Of a stretch of 7,851 nt of DNA, positions 6,497-7,851 are shown in pieces. Every line of letters starts with the position of its first letter. Positions within the stretch are counted from its first letter, which is position 1. The notes beneath the pieces were generated by a model. That model searched no databases. It saw nothing but the letters and a program-made list of their open reading frames with translations, and had not been told where the DNA came from. The DNA lies in contig JALOAS010000120.1 of assembly GCA_023228705.1 (NCBI GenBank), positions 1 to 7,851 of the forward strand. Direction: 5' to 3'. The DNA is from Ottowia sp. Its GTDB lineage: Bacteria; Pseudomonadota; Gammaproteobacteria; Burkholderiales; Burkholderiaceae_C. Position numbers and translations under genes: made by a program.

Positions 6497-6693
6497 CCAC
6501 CAGCGCCCAGAATGCTGCGTGGGTCCGGGCGCGTCCCGTACCCGCTCCTGCGCTACGGGCCACGCGCCTTTTTGTGCAGCCGCTCCCCGAGTTCACGCGG
6601 CTGATCATGGTCGCTTGCGCCAGGTTGCCTCCGAGCGCAAATTTGCGAGCCGTCTTTGCGCCGGACAGCACCCTGCGCCAGGTTCAGAGGTAA
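6497..6693 (+). pseudogene. Frameshifted remnant of a second glutamine amidotransferase C-terminus
   Basis: Bases 6497-6571 read PPAPRMLRGSGRVPYPLL followed by RYGPRAF. This aligns with residues 158-183 of the intact amidotransferase (PPAGAQWLGGTGRDAYQLL, then RYGPNAF). After a TTTTT run at 6569-6573 the match continues in another frame as VQPLPEFTRLIMVACA, against MQPHPEFTPAIMAACA. One base has been lost there. The frame ends with TAA at 6691-6693. The catalytic histidine (H188 in the intact protein) is replaced by leucine, and the N-terminal half with the nucleophile cysteine is missing; a possible trace at 6396-6450 is too weak to call. This is a dead, truncated paralog, not a reading error in a working gene. 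It lies after metS on the same strand as the intact copy. Confidence 0.75.
6636..6647. repeat. 12-base perfect palindrome
   Basis: CGCAAATTTGCG is its own reverse complement. It lies inside the amidotransferase remnant and about 37 bases past the rhodanese stop. No run of T residues follows on either strand, so it is not a typical terminator. It may be chance. Confidence 0.4.
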
Positions 6694-7247
6694 AAACACC
6701 GTGCCTCGCCGGGCGTCCAGACGCTCAGACCCTGCAGGAGCCAGCCTTGTATCCCGTTGCGGTAATAAAGAATGCGTTCTGCAGGAAATCCGGCGGCGGT
6801 GATCTTGTGAATCGCAGTGGGCGACTGTCCGCACCACACGCCGTTGCAGAACATGGCGACGGTGCGTACCGTGCTGCAATCCCAGCCGTTGCCCAGGCGC
6901 CGGCAACCCAGCGCCTCAAGCGCCACGTCGGTTTCGGTAAACGGCAGGTTGATCGCGCCCGGGATCGTGTACTTCGCATACTGCTCGGGCTTGCGGCCAT
7001 CGGCAACCACGATGTCTTCAGATTGCAGCGCCTTGATCAGTTCGAGCTCACCCAGCGGCACGACGCCGGGCACCGGCACCAGCGGCTGCAACACCGCCGG
7101 CGGCGCAGGACGCGAGGTGCGGGACCATGCCATGGGCAGCCGATGCTCCGGATCTGCAATCCGCCTGATTTGCAGCGGCCCGTTGGGCGACCGGACTTCG
7201 ACGGCGGTGACGTCGGGGGCGATGCAAACGGCGTGTGCCTCGTCCAT
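6684..7247 (-). CDS. Rhodanese-like domain protein
   Basis: The protein has 187 residues with a single rhodanese domain from about 60 on. IVVADGRKPEQY (79-90, usual DxR motif) and the IPGAINLPF segment (95-103) are classic rhodanese elements. The active loop is MFCNGVWCGQSPTAI, with C139 as the probable sulfur-carrying cysteine in C-GQSPT and a second cysteine, C134, five residues before it. GIQGW (165-169) ends the domain. Rhodaneses carry sulfane sulfur as a cysteine persulfide. The first 60 residues show no domain I recognise and no signal peptide, so it is probably cytoplasmic. The start at 7247 is four bases after the upstream DUF302 stop. The longer frame to 7379 is rejected because it would run through that gene. 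The pair is likely one operon. The biological sulfur donor and acceptor are not indicated. Confidence 0.85.
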   Translation of the reverse strand: MDEAHAVCIAPDVTAVEVRSPNGPLQIRRIADPEHRLPMAWSRTSRPAPPAVLQPLVPVPGVVPLGELELIKALQSEDIVVADGRKPEQYAKYTIPGAINLPFTETDVALEALGCRRLGNGWDCSTVRTVAMFCNGVWCGQSPTAIHKITAAGFPAERILYYRNGIQGWLLQGLSVWTPGEARCFYL

Positions 7248-7251
7248 CCGG

Positions 7252-7638
7252 TCAGGCGTCCTTGACCACGCCGGCCAGAAGATCGCGCACCTGCCCGGCA
7301 ATGCGCATGAGGTCCGCGTTGTCGATGGCTTGCATGGAGGCGACCGGATCGATCGCGGACACTTCAACGCCGTCATCAACCTCGCGCAGGATCACGTTGC
7401 AGGGCAGCATGGCGCCCACGCGCGGCTCCAATCCCAGCGCCTGATGCGCGATCTTCGGGTTGCAGGCGCCAAGGATTCGATAGCCGGGCATGTCCTCATC
7501 CAGCTTCTCCTTGATCGTCGTCTGCACGTCGATCTCGGTCAGCACGCCAAAACCGACCTCGCTCAGCGCCGCCCGGATGCGATCTTCCACGGCATCAAGC
7601 GTGGTGCCGGAGATGGTTCGATTGATTGTGTAGCTCAT
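7252..7638 (-). CDS. DUF302 domain protein
   Basis: The 128-residue protein matches the DUF302 family over its whole length. The N-terminal strand-helix unit (SYTINRTISGTTLDAVEDRI) is followed by GFGVLTEIDV and IKEKL (42-46). Two conserved cysteine motifs, GACNP (C59) and LPCNV (C80), follow, and then a VSAIDP strand. DUF302 proteins are small, soluble and of unknown biochemistry. They often sit beside thioredoxin, rhodanese or other sulfur and metal genes, as here. The start is supported by AGAAAGG nine bases before the ATG. The next gene, rhodanese, begins four bases after its stop, so the two are translationally linked. No signal peptide is seen. I can support the family but not a reaction. 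Confidence 0.9.
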   Translation of the reverse strand: MSYTINRTISGTTLDAVEDRIRAALSEVGFGVLTEIDVQTTIKEKLDEDMPGYRILGACNPKIAHQALGLEPRVGAMLPCNVILREVDDGVEVSAIDPVASMQAIDNADLMRIAGQVRDLLAGVVKDA

Positions 7639-7674
7639 GTTTTGCAGCCTTTCTCTGTTTGCAATTGCCGCGCA

Positions 7675-7761
7675 TCACTTGCGCAGGTATCTGGTCAGTA
7701 CGGCAACGGGGAGTACGGTCAGAACCTGGATCAGCAGCATCCGGACTCTGCCAAGCCCCAT
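7675..7761 (-). CDS. Possible small membrane peptide
   Basis: A 28-codon frame encodes a peptide with a basic start (MGLGRVR), a hydrophobic core (MLLIQVLTVLPVAVL) and a basic end (TRYLRK). This is the layout of a single-pass small membrane protein. GGAG lies six bases before this ATG. An in-frame ATG four codons earlier (7773) has no such site. It lies upstream of the DUF302 gene on the same strand, ending 36 bases before its start. I do not recognise a family. It could equally be the leader of the DUF302-rhodanese transcript or a chance frame. Confidence 0.35.
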   Translation of the reverse strand: MGLGRVRMLLIQVLTVLPVAVLTRYLRK

Positions 7762-7822
7762 GCCAAGCTCCATTTTGTTCGTCATTCGTCAACTTCGTTT
7801 TCCCTTACTCGGTTCCCCATGG

Positions 7823-7851
7823 TCAGGTGACGGTGAATTGCGCCATCATGT
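7823..7851 (-). CDS. Possible C-terminal tail of a gene running off the window
   Basis: The minus-strand frame entering from the right edge reads MMAQFTVT and then TGA at 7825-7823. It is open for every codon visible, but nine codons are far too few to tell a real gene end from chance. The neighbouring minus-strand genes make a gene on this strand plausible. No function can be given. Confidence 0.2.

Noticed and set aside
6817..7830. 337-residue plus-strand frame opposite rhodanese and DUF302
   Set aside because: The minus strand has two clear families with ribosome-binding evidence or coupling; this frame shows no motif.

Overview
The window looks like a stretch of a high-GC Gram-negative chromosome, most likely a betaproteobacterium of the Burkholderiales. 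I infer this from base composition, codon use and the gene families present (a tripartite TRAP uptake system, a MetP/MetS-type symporter pair, rhodanese plus DUF302). No rRNA, tRNA or CRISPR array was seen, so the taxonomic guess rests on style and gene content only.

Layout, left to right. Positions 1-121 are the outer end of an IS3-type insertion sequence: the first 22 codons of its orfA on the minus strand and its terminal inverted repeat. Beside it, on the plus strand, lies a complete PIN-domain (VapC-like) toxin gene (166-579) with no complete antitoxin. A short open frame ending in a TGATG overlap with the toxin start may be the antitoxin's cut-off tail. Next, on the minus strand, is a complete TRAP transporter operon in the order dctP (periplasmic binding protein, 3400-2420), dctQ (small permease, 2401-1910), dctM (large permease, 1888-611). 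It would import an organic acid or sugar acid using an ion gradient.

A 352-base divergent intergenic region (3401-3752) separates the TRAP operon from a plus-strand cluster: a class I glutamine amidotransferase-like protein (3753-4517), a neurotransmitter:sodium symporter family transporter resembling MetP (4684-6288), and a 36-residue single-helix MetS-like partner (6285-6395) overlapping it by ATGA. Downstream (about 6497-6693) is a frameshifted, truncated second copy of the amidotransferase C-terminus, so relatives of one gene flank metPS on both sides. A near-identical 16-base palindromic element (14 of 16 positions) lies just upstream of both the intact amidotransferase and metP. This suggests shared control of amino-acid uptake and a glutamyl/amide-processing enzyme.

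The right end is a minus-strand pair, a DUF302 protein (7638-7252) followed four bases later by a single-domain rhodanese (7247-6684). They are probably co-transcribed and involved in thiol or sulfur handling. Upstream of the pair is a possible very small membrane peptide ORF (about 7761-7675), and at the edge the last codons of a possible further minus-strand gene.

The most notable items are the amidotransferase pseudogene, the shared palindrome, the MetP/MetS microprotein pair, and the antitoxin-less PIN gene beside an IS end. I see no clear evidence of a wholly new system.
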